Assembly: GCA_038960095.1 (NCBI GenBank)
Contig: CP152425.1
Location: 1,302,001 to 1,366,000, forward strand
Reading direction: 5' to 3'
Length of the DNA stretch: 64,000 nucleotides
Origin: Symbiodolus clandestinus
GTDB lineage: Bacteria; Pseudomonadota; Gammaproteobacteria; Enterobacterales; G038960095
Shown: positions 1 to 9,893 of the stretch, piece by piece
Layout: every line of letters starts with the position of its first letter
Numbering within the stretch: the first letter of the stretch is position 1
Notes under the pieces: model-generated
What the model was told of the DNA's origin: nothing
What the model saw: the letters and a program-made list of their open reading frames with translations, nothing else
The model's database searches: none
Translations under genes and position numbers: made by a program

Positions 1-75
1 TATATAAGCTTTCAGCGCTTCATCATTAAGATTGACACTATCTGTGCCACCAGTATTACTAAAGTGTACTAACAT
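1..75 (-). CDS. unknown protein, N-terminal 25 residues only (partial)
   Basis: A start codon at 75 on the minus strand follows an AAGGA ribosome-binding site about 8 bases upstream. The frame stays open to the window edge and begins MLVHFSNTGGTDSVNLND. It is too short to assign. In E. coli the divergent neighbour of ydbH is ldhA, but these residues do not resemble the start of LdhA, so the neighbour differs here. The rest of the gene lies outside the window. Confidence 0.5.
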   Translation of the reverse strand, partial: MLVHFSNTGGTDSVNLNDEALKAYI

Positions 76-417
76 TTTATTTTCCTTATTCAGTAAAATC
101 ACGTTATATTTTTAACACAAAATTAACTTAAAATCCATATTTTTAGCTAAAAAATAGACTTAAATTCGCAGTTAATAGCACCCTAGCAGCCATGCAACCT
201 GGTGTGCCCAGCAACTCAAGAAGCTTTGAAAATCAATCGCCTTTGCAAGAGATTTTATAAAATAATTAGAGAAGTTTTATCAGATGGCTTTTTATCGAAA
301 AATCTACAGTTTGAACAATCAAAAATTTCACTATAAAGTGCTTTATATCTGCCCTAGGCTGCATGAGAAAAGATATCAAGTTGAGCGGCTATCTGGTTTC
401 AGTCAATTAGTAACGGT
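76..417. other. intergenic region between divergent genes
   Basis: AT-rich DNA that must hold the promoters of the partial leftward gene and of ydbH. A weak promoter-like pair for ydbH is TTGAAC at 311-316 and TATAAA at 332-337 with a short 15-base spacer. No RNA gene or coding frame is seen. Confidence 0.4.
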
Positions 418-2790
418 ATGATCGATGTTGTGAAGATATCGCAAATTTTAAAAAAGATCAGTTGGATAATTATCGGTACCCTGCTGAGTCTACTCCTAGC
501 GTTAACGGCATTGTGGTTTGCCTTGCCCGCCTTATTCGCGCATTGGAATCCACTAGGGCTCCAATGCCAATGTCAGGGACGATTGAGTCTGTCGCAGCGA
601 AAATTAGTGATTCCCCCCTTGCAGTTGATGTATCAAGGAAAACGACTGCTGATAATGCCAACCGCTGCCAGATTGAGTCATCAAGCTGTAGAAGGTCACA
701 AACAGCGATGGCAGTTAATCATTCCACAGCTGATTATCTATTCTCAGCCATGGAAAACTTTACTAGCCCCTACACGAACATCAACACCACTGGCTGAAGC
801 ACCAGCACCTCCCCCCCAGTGGCTAATTTTGCTGCGAAAGCTATTGCACGGGCAGCTAGTCGTTGAACAATGCTATTGGGAAACTGATACAACAACTCCT
901 TTATCACTCCAGCTATCACATCGGGAAACCGGGCTATATGCTGATATTCGGCATCCGCTATTTCAAGGTGAGGTTAGCTTAATCGCCCAGCGACGCTTAC
1001 AAATCAAAGCTCATTGGCAAACGAATCATCCTCAATATCCGGCAGGGCAACTGCAATCCAAATGTCAATTTGACAAATATTGGCGAGCTTGGCCAAGTCA
1101 CGGACAACTCCAAATAGCGCTACAACCGACACAACAACTGCCCAACGTTTATCAGCTTTTACTACAGTGGCAAGAGCAGCAGGGGAAGCTCCAGATTAGC
1201 ACCAAACAGGATAAGGAATTGCTATTAGATCTCCCCTGGCAGTGGAAGAACAAGCAGTTACAATGCCAATCAGGAGACTGGTTTTGGCCTTACGGCCCAA
1301 AACCGCTATCAGGCTCGCTACAGTTACAATGGATTAATCAACGACAAGCCAATAAACCTGGCTATTATGGTCAACTACGAAGTCATTGGCAGCTCAATGA
1401 ATCTCCGTGGGGAAATGCGATGCTGCAATTGAATGCTCAATTGGCAGCCGTTGAGTTAAAAAAAATTTTAATACATTGGGACTATCAACTGAGTGGTGAT
1501 GGAAAAATTCCATTGCCATCGTGGCAGAGCCAGGGGCAGGGAAGTTATTGTCCACTCCAACAGCAGCTAGTACTCAAACGGTTAACAGCGAATATTGATT
1601 CTTGGAAGTGGGGCTTATTGCAAGGAGAACCGCTGCGGTTAAGCTTACAAAAGCCTATGACTGTTTGCTTTCCCATTCCCCAAAACCAGCCCCCCTCGAC
1701 CAGTTATTGGCAACTAACGACGCGACAACTCCAGTTACCGCACCAACGATCGCTACGACAATTGGTCATCAATGGTGAGATCCAGGCCAGCACCACGCTT
1801 CAACAATTAACTTGGCGTGGAGTATTACAAGCAGCAGGGCTTAAACCATTGCAGGGCCAGGGTACCTGGAAAAACCAGCAGTTTCTTGGGGAGCTATGGT
1901 GGAAGCAACAACCACTAGCCGCTTTACAGTCACTATTGCCCGCTAAGCTCCCTTGGCAATTAAAACAGGGATTACTAACCACTCGAGCAACCATTAACGC
2001 TTCTGCGGTTGACAGGGTCAACCTCCAGGGTCATTTACGATTACAGCGTGGAGCGGTTAGTTTACCTGAAGGCACGATTAAGGGCATCACCTTAGATATC
2101 CCTTTTAGCTGGCAACAGCAGTGGCGGCTCGGGCAGGGTCAACGTCCAGCTAGATTACTGATTGATGAACTGCAGCAGCAAGTAACTTTGCGGCAGGTGG
2201 CGTTGAATGCTCGAGGCTCATTGCCTTATCAATCCACCTCTCCACTGCAGTTCTGTGGAGAAATCAGTGAGGTATTAGGCGGTAAAATCACCTTGCCCTG
2301 GTTACAGTTACCTCAGCAGCGACCAGGTTTATTGACTTTAACTGCTATTGATTTAGCCCAGTTAACCGGGCTTTTGGGGCAACGACAATGGCAGTTAACT
2401 GGAAAAATTAGTGGGAAACTGCCCTTCTATATTGAAGATCCTCGCTGGCTGATTCATCAAGGCTATTTATGGAACAGCACGCCATTGAACAGTGTGCTTG
2501 ATCCTATTTTGGCTAATAATCTACGACCACAGGTAGGAGAGCAAGTAGCCGACTGGCTGACGCACCTGATAATTCATCAAGCCCAAATTCAACTGCAGCT
2601 CGATACTTTAGGAAAATTGACTCTGGATTCCACCTTGCATGCAGTGACTGCCCAACAGCCCTCACAGCCGATACATCTGAGATATCGACACCAAGAAAAC
2701 CTACTAACCCTATGGCGCAGCCTGAAAGCTAGCCGCTCACTGCAGCAGCAGATTGAACAGCAAACTTCTTCAATATCACGAAAACCTTGA
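418..2790 (+). CDS. ydbH: YdbH family envelope protein
   Basis: The protein has 790 residues (about 880 in E. coli). One N-terminal membrane segment lies at roughly residues 15-38, followed by a long glutamine-rich region expected in the periplasm. The C-terminus is diagnostic: LGKLTLDSTLHAV and then LRYRHQENLLTLWRSL match the YdbH tail. YdbH belongs with the AsmA-like/TamB-like family that spans the periplasm and takes part, with YnbE and YdbL, in phospholipid and outer-membrane homeostasis (family knowledge). ynbE and ydbL follow on the same strand, but only after about 0.5 kb, whereas in E. coli the genes are adjacent. The start at 418 has no strong ribosome-binding site. Confidence 0.9.
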   Translation: MIDVVKISQILKKISWIIIGTLLSLLLALTALWFALPALFAHWNPLGLQCQCQGRLSLSQRKLVIPPLQLMYQGKRLLIMPTAARLSHQAVEGHKQRWQLIIPQLIIYSQPWKTLLAPTRTSTPLAEAPAPPPQWLILLRKLLHGQLVVEQCYWETDTTTPLSLQLSHRETGLYADIRHPLFQGEVSLIAQRRLQIKAHWQTNHPQYPAGQLQSKCQFDKYWRAWPSHGQLQIALQPTQQLPNVYQLLLQWQEQQGKLQISTKQDKELLLDLPWQWKNKQLQCQSGDWFWPYGPKPLSGSLQLQWINQRQANKPGYYGQLRSHWQLNESPWGNAMLQLNAQLAAVELKKILIHWDYQLSGDGKIPLPSWQSQGQGSYCPLQQQLVLKRLTANIDSWKWGLLQGEPLRLSLQKPMTVCFPIPQNQPPSTSYWQLTTRQLQLPHQRSLRQLVINGEIQASTTLQQLTWRGVLQAAGLKPLQGQGTWKNQQFLGELWWKQQPLAALQSLLPAKLPWQLKQGLLTTRATINASAVDRVNLQGHLRLQRGAVSLPEGTIKGITLDIPFSWQQQWRLGQGQRPARLLIDELQQQVTLRQVALNARGSLPYQSTSPLQFCGEISEVLGGKITLPWLQLPQQRPGLLTLTAIDLAQLTGLLGQRQWQLTGKISGKLPFYIEDPRWLIHQGYLWNSTPLNSVLDPILANNLRPQVGEQVADWLTHLIIHQAQIQLQLDTLGKLTLDSTLHAVTAQQPSQPIHLRYRHQENLLTLWRSLKASRSLQQQIEQQTSSISRKP

Positions 2791-3316
2791 GCCTAGAAGT
2801 TCGCATTAATTTAGATAATATTTACCTAGAATGGGGTAGGAAAATTGTGGAATAAATGAACAGCATGTGCTGACTAAAAAAACTTATGCTCTCTGTTATT
2901 TATTGAAATATTTGGTGATATCTTATTGATTAAGTTAATCTTTAATTTTTTATCATAGCGTTTATAAAATAACTATTTATTATAATTTAAAAAGGTCATG
3001 TAAACTATTAATTTTAAAAGATTTTATCTCGTAAAATAAATCATTATGATTCAATAAAAACATCACCCTTTTTTATCAAAAACCTTCCATTCGTAGTCAC
3101 TTACCGCTGCTAATAGAGCCATAAGAATAAGTGCAACTGCTGCCCCTTACTGACAGCTATTTAGAGGAAACATGATGCTACTTTGCATGACGGTGTACGG
3201 AAATAATCTGATAGACTTGGAGTAGCCGAATCTATTACTATTATTAACTGGCTTAGCTGCTCAGAACCTACTGCCACCACAAGCAACCGCCCCAACGTTT
3301 TAAGGTGAAGACTTTC
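2791..3316. other. AT-rich spacer between ydbH and ynbE
   Basis: About 520 bases separate two genes that are normally adjacent. The stretch is very AT-rich and has no long frame. A 17-codon frame starts at an ATG near 3171 after AGAGGAAAC, but it resembles nothing and is probably chance. The spacer suggests insertion or erosion inside a former operon, so ynbE-ydbL probably need their own promoter. Confidence 0.4.
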
Positions 3317-3499
3317 ATGCACTCCTATATTGTTGTACTCATGCTGTTAGCAGCCTGTGGTTGCAGCCCCCGGATCGCTCTTGATGCCCCCAAAGAGCCG
3401 ATTATGATTAATATGAATGTGAAAATTGAGCATGAGATCCGTGTTAAGGTCGATAAAGCACTGGATCAATTAATGGCCAATGATTCCTCAATTTTTTAA
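3317..3499 (+). CDS. ynbE: YnbE outer-membrane lipoprotein
   Basis: A small lipoprotein of 60 residues. The lipobox LAAC closes a short hydrophobic signal, and the body PKEPIMINMNVKIEHEIRVK is the YnbE signature. The ATG at 3317 is preferred because GTGAAG sits a suitable distance upstream; a GTG at 3305 in the same frame would add four residues. YnbE works with YdbH, which it is thought to extend to the outer membrane as an intermembrane bridge (family knowledge). ydbL starts 9 bases after its stop, so the two are co-transcribed. Confidence 0.9.
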   Translation: MHSYIVVLMLLAACGCSPRIALDAPKEPIMINMNVKIEHEIRVKVDKALDQLMANDSSIF

Positions 3500-3508
3500 G
3501 GAGAGACC

Positions 3509-3835
3509 ATGAAACTTATTAGAACAGCCGTAATATCGTTGTGGATGCTCAGCCACTCGTTCGGCTGTTGGGCGCTGACCTTAGAGCAAGCGAAAAACCA
3601 GGGCTTAGTCGGAGAAAGTTTAAGCGGATACTTGGTTGTTAGAAAAGCAGATCCCGAGGTAGAAATTTTAGTACAACAGGTTAATACCAAGCGTAAAGAA
3701 CAGTATCAAAGAGTGGCACAAAGCACGGGCGCTAACCTTGAAGAAGTTGAGCAGAGGAGTGGTCAAAAACTGATTGAGCGCGCTCAAGCGGGAGAATGGA
3801 TCCAAGGGCTTAGCCGGCAATGGCGACAAAAATAG
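3509..3835 (+). CDS. ydbL: YdbL family periplasmic protein (DUF1318)
   Basis: The protein has 108 residues, the usual YdbL length. A strong AAGGAGAG site precedes the ATG. A cleavable signal ends near CWA, followed by LTLEQAKNQGLVGESLSGYL and, near the end, GQKLIERAQAGEWIQG, all typical of DUF1318. YdbL is a periplasmic partner of the YdbH-YnbE bridge. Only 84 bases separate its stop from the truncated hrpA frame. In E. coli azoR lies between them, so azoR and the 5' end of hrpA appear to have been deleted here. Confidence 0.9.
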   Translation: MKLIRTAVISLWMLSHSFGCWALTLEQAKNQGLVGESLSGYLVVRKADPEVEILVQQVNTKRKEQYQRVAQSTGANLEEVEQRSGQKLIERAQAGEWIQGLSRQWRQK

Positions 3836-3919
3836 CGAAGTAGATTTCTTTTGTATGATGTACTCTCTGCTCTTCGAAGATAACCAGGTGAGGGAAATCT
3901 GCTGACAGTAGCAAGATCC

Positions 3920-5929
3920 ATGATCTGTCCAGAAATACAATACCCCGCCGAGCTGCCGGTTACTCAACATCGAGAACAGCTGCTGGCGGCTATTGCTAAT
4001 CATCCGGTGGTAGTTGTTGCTGGTGATACCGGCTCGGGAAAAACCACACAATTACCCAAGATTTGTCTGGAATTAGGTCTAGTTAACCAAGGAATAATTG
4101 GCCACACGCAGCCGCGTCGTTTAGCGGCACGAATGGTGGCACAACGATTAGCCGAAGAGCTACAGGGAACCGTTGGCGGCCTTGTTGGCTATCAAGTGCG
4201 CTTGACGAGGCAACTCAGTGAACAAAGCTTGATTAAGGTAATGACTGATGGCGTGTTATTGGCAGAAATTCAACAGGATCGTCAATTGCACGCCTACAGC
4301 GTCCTTATCATTGATGAGGCGCATGAGCGCAGCCTTACCATTGATCTCCTGCTAGGATACATTAAGCAACTACTGCCCAAACGTCCTGATCTAAAGGTGA
4401 TCATTACCTCAGCCACGCTTGATCCGCAGCGCTTCTGCCACTACTTTAACCAAGCACCACTGATTAGCATCAGTGGCCGTACTTACCCGGTTGAAGTGCG
4501 CTATCGACCGGTCGAAGAGATGCCGAAAACGGCCGGAGATCCTTATCAAGCTTTGATTGCCGCCCTCCAAGAGCTTTTTCAGCAACCCATGGGAGATATT
4601 TTAATTTTCTTAAGTGGTGAGCGTGAGATCCGTGAGGTCGCTGAGTTGCTACAGGATCAAGCCTGGCCACAAACTGAAATTGTGCCACTGTATGCTCGAT
4701 TATCGATAGTAGAGCAGCAGAAAGCTTTTCAGCGGCACTCGAGTCGACAAATTATTTTAGCCACTAATGTCGCTGAAACCTCGTTGACCATTCCAGGGAT
4801 TCGCTATGTGATTGATTTGGGAAAAGCACGGATCAGTCGCTATAACCATCGCCATAAGATCCAGCAACTGCCGATTGAAGCCATCTCTCAAGCGTCCGCT
4901 AACCAACGTAAGGGGCGTTGCGGGCGGGTAGCACCTGGGATCTGCATTCGTTTATACAGCGAAGCCGATTTTTTAAGCCGATCTTTGTACACAGAACCTG
5001 CTATTTTACGAACCAATTTAGCGGCAATTATTTTACAGATGTTAGCTTACGGATTGCTACCAATTACTCAATTTCCTTTCCTCGATCCGCCGGATCAACG
5101 CTACCTACAAAGCGGATTACGGCTACTGCAGGAGCTAGGTGCTATAACCCCTGAATCAGTCATTCAACAGCCACAATTGACCCCCTTAGGAAGGCAATTA
5201 TCACAATTACCTTTAGATCCCCGTTTAGCACGAATGCTATTGGCGGCTCATCAATTTGGTTGTTTACAAGAGCTATTAATTATCACCAGTGCGCTCTCTA
5301 TTCAAGATCCGCGGGAATGGCCAAGCGATCGCAAGCAAGCGGCTGAACAGCGGCATCAGCGTTTTGCTGATCAACGTTCTGACTTTCTAAGTTGGCTAAG
5401 TTTATGGCATTATCTACAGCAACAGCAGCAACAAGAGTCTAATAGCGCCTTTCGTCGACGCTGCCGCAGTGAATATCTACACCATCTGCGCATCCGCGAG
5501 TGGCAAGATCTTTACCTGCAGCTACGCCAAGCAGTCAAACGGTTCTCATGGCCGATTAATCAGCAACCAGCTGACTATCAAAGCATTCACTGTGCATTAC
5601 TCAGTGGTTTGTTATCTCATGTTGGGCAAAAATCAATTGATAAACCGGGTTATCGGGGAGCTCGACAGCTGCAATTTTTCCTATTTCCCAACTCAGTGCT
5701 ATTTAAACCCCCCCCCCCCCCTTGGGTAGTCGTTGCCGAACTGGTTACCACCAGTCGGCATTGGGGACGGACGGCTGCCCGAGTTGAACCCACCTGGTTG
5801 GAGTCGCTGGCTAAACATTTGGTGCAGCGTCGCTATAGCGAGCCTTATTGGGATGCGCGGCAGGGCGGGGCTGTAGCCCAAGAGCTTGCAATTACCCACA
5901 TTTACTCGGAAGATAGTTCCGTGGAATAA
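3920..5929 (+). pseudogene. hrpA: HrpA ATP-dependent RNA helicase, N-terminal part, disrupted by IS
   Basis: DEAH-box helicase. Motif I is GDTGSGKTTQLPK, motif II is DEAH, followed by SATLDP and the QRKGRCGR motif. HrpA helps rescue stalled ribosomes and process mRNA in enterobacteria (family knowledge). True hrpA sequence ends at 5884; the last 15 codons, to the stop at 5929, come from the inserted IS. Removing the IS and one copy of the 9-bp duplication joins this frame exactly to 7378-9126 and gives 1237 codons. E. coli HrpA has about 1300: the first 60 or so residues are absent here, and an in-frame TAA lies just upstream of 3920. The fragment keeps both RecA-like domains but lacks the C-terminal half. 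Confidence 0.9.
5708..5721 (+). repeat. homopolymer of 14 C inside hrpA
   Basis: An uninterrupted run of 14 C encodes five prolines where E. coli HrpA has only KKPPKW. The frame is correct with 14 C. Any slip by one base would truncate the protein at once. Confidence 0.97.
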
Positions 5930-7368
5930 ACAACCAAAAATTAGTACCGTATGATTAAAAAAAACTATTAATGAGAACACATGGTTTGATCAGGAGATTG
6001 ACTGTGATGCTTTCCGGGATGAACGTTTGGGCAAACGCTGCCGTGCATTGGTAGAACAACTCTGGAAAGGTTTAGGACAAGCCATTCCATTGGCCTGCCA
6101 AGATTGGTCTCAAACCAAAGCAGCCTACCGTTTCCTGTCCAATGAGCGGGTAAGCGAGCAGGAAGTTCTCAGTGGCCATTTTGAAGCAAGCAGCCAGCGC
6201 TTTAAATCAACAGAAGGCATAATTCTTGTTTTACAGGATACGACAACCTTTTCGTTCCGACGGGAACATCCTGAACGTATTGGTTACCTAGGCAAGTCCT
6301 TCAGCTTGAAGAATGAGCCCATCATGCAGTGTGGCATCCTAATGCACTCCAGTTTGGCAGTAACGACTGAAGGAGTGCCTCTCGGGTTGACGGCGATTAA
6401 ATTTTGGACGCGGGATAAATTTAAGGGCTGCACCGCCCTGAAACGCAAAATTAACCCCACCCGTGTTCCCATTGAGGAAAAAGAGAGTTCTCGGTGGCTT
6501 GAAAATCTGCGGCAATCCACAGCATTATTGGGGGACCCAGGTCGATGTGTGCAGGTAGGCGATCGGGAAAGCGATATTTATGAACTATTCTGTTTAGCCC
6601 AGGAACTGAACACCCATTTTCTTATCCGAACCTGCGTTAATCGACTTGTCGGCGATGGGGGACATACCGTTAAAGATGAAATGGAGCATGAAAAGATTGC
6701 AGGATTACACACCATCAAATTATGTGACACCAAAGGTGGTTATAGCGAGGCATGCCTAGAAGTTAAATTTCGCCGCCTCAGAGTGCTTCCGCCGCTTGGA
6801 AAACAGAAATACTATCCAACCCAGGAAGTAACAGTTATTCATGCTTATGAACCAACTCCCTCTTCAGAACGGGAACGCATAGAGTGGAAACTAATCACCA
6901 GCCTGCCGGTTGAAACACTGGAAGACGCTATTGAAAAACTGGAATGGTATGCCATGCGTTGGAAAATTGAGACTTTTCATAAGATTTTAAAATCGGGTTG
7001 CCGGGCAGAAAATTCCAAACTGCAGACCGCAGAGCGTCTTACCAAGCTTATTGCGGTCTACTGTATCCTGAGTTGGCGAATTTTTTGGATAACGATGCTG
7101 GCTAGGGCCTTCCCAAGTGCCCCAGTAGAACTGGCTCTCACACAGCAGGAAGAAACCTTGCTCAACCAGCTGGTTAATGATTCCCCCAGCGCAGAGCGAC
7201 TTCCTCCCCTTCAGCAGGTATTACTTAAACTGGCAAAATTAGGCGGCTACTTAGCACGTTCAGGCGATCCTCCCCCTGGAAACACTGTGATATGGCGGGG
7301 AATCCGTCGTCTAACGGATATCCAGCTCGGTTACGAACTCGCTCGTGAGAGATGTGGGTAATTGCAAG
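5885..7368 (+). mobile_element. complete IS4-family (IS50-like) insertion sequence in hrpA
   Basis: A 1484-bp element with perfect 17-bp terminal inverted repeats: CTTGCAATTACCCACAT at 5885-5901 and its complement at 7352-7368. It is flanked by a 9-bp direct repeat, GCCCAAGAG, at 5876-5884 and 7369-7377. The single transposase gene fills the element. Nine-base duplications are typical of the IS50 group. Perfect ends and duplication point to a recent insertion. Confidence 0.95.
6027..7361 (+). CDS. IS4-family (Tn5/IS50-like) transposase
   Basis: The DDE transposase shows the Tn5-type N-terminal DNA-binding domain (DERLGKRCRALVEQL), the VGDRESDIYELF motif with its catalytic aspartate, and the Y-x2-R-x3-E-x6-K block in WYAMRWKIETFHKILKSG. 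The C-terminal segment LAKLGGYLARSGDPPPG is also typical. The frame is open from 5955, and homologous residues begin upstream (WFDQEIDCDAFRDERLG from 5982), but no ATG, GTG or TTG occurs before the TTG at 6027. The true start may be ATT at 5967, or the original start may be lost. With 444 residues from the TTG it is close to full length for the group (about 460-480). Confidence 0.88.
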   Translation: MGKRCRALVEQLWKGLGQAIPLACQDWSQTKAAYRFLSNERVSEQEVLSGHFEASSQRFKSTEGIILVLQDTTTFSFRREHPERIGYLGKSFSLKNEPIMQCGILMHSSLAVTTEGVPLGLTAIKFWTRDKFKGCTALKRKINPTRVPIEEKESSRWLENLRQSTALLGDPGRCVQVGDRESDIYELFCLAQELNTHFLIRTCVNRLVGDGGHTVKDEMEHEKIAGLHTIKLCDTKGGYSEACLEVKFRRLRVLPPLGKQKYYPTQEVTVIHAYEPTPSSERERIEWKLITSLPVETLEDAIEKLEWYAMRWKIETFHKILKSGCRAENSKLQTAERLTKLIAVYCILSWRIFWITMLARAFPSAPVELALTQQEETLLNQLVNDSPSAERLPPLQQVLLKLAKLGGYLARSGDPPPGNTVIWRGIRRLTDIQLGYELARERCG

Positions 7369-9126
7369 GCCCAAGAGACGGTTACACTTTATGGTTTACC
7401 GATCGTTTCTGGTCGCCGAATCAGTTATGGAAAGATTGATCCTAAATTATCCCGCGAATTACTGATCCGCCATGCATTAATAGACGGAGAGTGGCATGGA
7501 CGGCATCGATTTTGGCAGCAGAACCAAGCTACCTTAGCCACGGTAGAAATACTAGAGCAACAGACACGCCGCCGAGGATTAGTGGTTGATTCTGAGTTCC
7601 TATTTGCCTTTTACGATCAACACTTGCCAGCAGATATTGTCTCTGTAGCACATTTTGATCGCTGGTGGCGGCAGATCAAAAAACAGCAACCCCAGCGATT
7701 AACATTGACCCAGCCACAGTTATTCACTGAACAAGCAGCAACGGTACAAGCAGCTGATTATCCGACTGAATGGGTTTATCATGATCGTAAACTGCCGCTA
7801 CAGTACCAATTTTCTCCTGGTGATCCAGCCGATGGGGTTACGGTACAACTTCCACTGGTTCTATTACCCGCTTTGGAGCCTGAGCCGTTTGAGTGGCTGG
7901 TAGCTGGGTTCCGTGTGGAACTGCTGACGGCTTTAATTAAAGGGTTACCCAAACAGCTACGCCGTAACTTTTTGCCGATAGCCTCCTATGTGGAAGCTTT
8001 TTTACAGCTGCCGCCAAGGATTGATCGCTCATTGCTGTCACTGCTGGCTGAGGATTTGGCTCGAATGACTGGAGTTAAAATCCCAAGCGACGCTTGGCAA
8101 CCATCAGTACTCCCAGCGTATCTTAAGATGCGTTTTGCGGTTATCGATGAAACAGGTACCGTCATCGCTGAAGGCCGCGATTTAAAGCAGCTACAACAGC
8201 AACTGCAACAGCAAGCACAACAACAATTGGGAGATCTACCGGATAATCCCTTAGAAGCTTGGATCGGTCAAGATCTGCAGTGCTGGGATTTTGGTGATTT
8301 ACCGATTTTGATCATTCAGCGACAAGGCAATCATCAGATCCAGCGATTTCCAACGTTAGTCGAGCACCCACCTCATGTGACTCTACAGCTGGTCAATAGC
8401 CAAATTGAACAGCAAAAACAGATGCTAGCCGGCAGTGTACGGTTGATCTGGCGCTGCTTGCCGAATAGTCTGCTCAAAACCATTCATAAACAGCTCGACA
8501 GCCAAGTTCAACTGGCATTGCTCAGCTATCCTGATACACAACCATCGGCTGCTTTGGAAGATTGTCTGTTGGCAACGATTCAGCAGCTATTGGTGCAACT
8601 AGGTGGTGTGGTTTGGGAGCAACAGCTTTTTCAACAAATTTGTCAAAAAACGGGTCAACAGCTCGTTAGCCAGGCATTGCCGATCATTCAACAGCTGCCA
8701 CCTTTATTGAATGAGTATCAAACGATCAGTCAACAACTACAGCAGCCTACCTTTAACACCTGGGGAACTGCCTTAACCGACATGCGCCAACAGCTGGGGC
8801 AGCTGATTTACCCCGGGTTTATCCGAGCCAATGGGGTAGGGCGTTTAGCTGATCTGTTGCGCTACCTGAAAGCGCTGCGCCAGCGGCTAGAAAAACTACC
8901 GCGCCAGCCAGCGCAAGATCAGCGTTATCAAGCTAGCTTAACTGCCTTACAGCAAGCCTACCAACAGCGCTGCACCGCTTATCCAGCTGAACAGTCATTG
9001 CCTGAACCGTTGCAAGCCGTGCGCTGGATGTTGGAGGAGCTAAGGGTTAGTTATTTTGCCCAGACACTAGGCACTGCTTATCCGATATCAGAAAAACGTC
9101 TCTATCGGGCTCTGCAAGATCAATAA
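7369..9126 (+). pseudogene. hrpA: HrpA helicase, C-terminal part
   Basis: The second half of hrpA resumes at the right copy of the target duplication. VTLYGLPIVSGRRISYGKID and the end EELRVSYFAQTLGTAYPIS match the HrpA C-terminal domain (OB-fold and the DUF3418 region). The frame has run in from the IS end (from 7345) and holds about 583 native codons. It has no start or ribosome site of its own, so it is unlikely to be translated unless the element excises or a start within the IS is used. It has no internal stops, which suggests that the disruption is young. Confidence 0.88.
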
Positions 9127-9328
9127 TGTAGATCCTACCTAAAAATTACAGTCTATACCCACGCAAACATACGCTTCCGACCTGATTGCCATTGCCAGGA
9201 TCCCGCGGACCTCTGCCAGCGCGTCAAAGTGCTTTATTGTGAGAACTATACCCAACAGGGTTCGGCTACTCGACCATTAAAAAATGGCGGCTGGTGACAC
9301 GACTGCTGGTTCTACCCCAAAAATAGTA

Positions 9329-9356
9329 TTGACTCTACGCCGCAGATCAGTAGAAT
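9329..9356 (+). promoter_or_regulatory. sigma-70-type promoter for tRNA-Leu
   Basis: TTGACT at 9329-9334 and TAGAAT at 9351-9356 with a 16-base spacer. Both boxes are near consensus and lie about 50 bases before the tRNA. The rest of the interval from 9127 shows no gene. Confidence 0.6.
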
Positions 9357-9407
9357 GCCAGCAGATCTGCTATCTGCCTTAGAGCCATCTTGGTAAGGCA
9401 GGCCTTT

Positions 9408-9494
9408 GCGGGTGTGGTGGAATAGGTAGACACGAAAGACTTAAAATCTTTTGGCGATTACGCTGTGCCGGTTCGAGTCCGGCCACCCGCACCA
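9408..9494 (+). tRNA. leuZ: tRNA-Leu (anticodon TAA)
   Basis: An 87-base class II tRNA with encoded CCA. The acceptor stem GCGGGTG pairs with CACCCGC. The anticodon loop CTTAAAA sits on an AAAGA/TCTTT stem, giving TAA. The long variable arm is present, and the T-arm GGTTCGAGTCC is canonical. Confidence 0.95.
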
Positions 9495-9573
9495 CTCTTT
9501 TCTCTACCGGCCTACCTTAGCGAAATCATTGATAATCGTTGATAGGGAGTCAATAGATCCCTGCGGCGATAAA

Positions 9574-9893
9574 CTATAAGTTAGCCGAAGTTGTCCAGTC
9601 TTCAATTGATAGAGGCTGGTTAGGGATCAATAAAAATGCTTTATCACGCGTGACCAGCGTTGAGTGGGTGGCCACTGCATGCGCAGCAATGAGCATATCA
9701 AGAGCGCCCAGTGTAACCCCAGCAAGGGTACAAGAGGCTCTTAATTGACCATAAACAGAGGCTGTGCTGATGTCCCAAGGTAGTATTTTGGCACGAAGTA
9801 AAAATTCATACTATTGGCACGGCTTGAAGTCGTTCTCGGACCTCTAATGGGTAGCCCTTGATGACGTAACTTACCATGTTGGTGTCCAGTGCT
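9574..9893 (-). pseudogene. vapC: VapC-type PIN-domain toxin, broken
   Basis: Directly downstream of the vapB antitoxin, the minus strand encodes pieces of a VapC ribonuclease. First comes ALDTNMVSYVIKGYPLEVRE with the first PIN aspartate, which hits a TGA after AVPIV. In a shifted frame the C-terminal half follows (ILPWDISTASVYGQLRASC, then LGALDMLIAAHA, then STLVTRDKAFLLIPN), ending at a TAG at 9574. The middle of the protein (about 30 residues) is missing and the start region is also out of frame. VapC toxins cleave initiator tRNA or other RNAs; this one should be inactive. Confidence 0.8.

Noticed and set aside
3668..4051. Long minus-strand frame across ydbL and the hrpA start
   Set aside because: It is antisense to two recognised genes and has no protein-like motifs.
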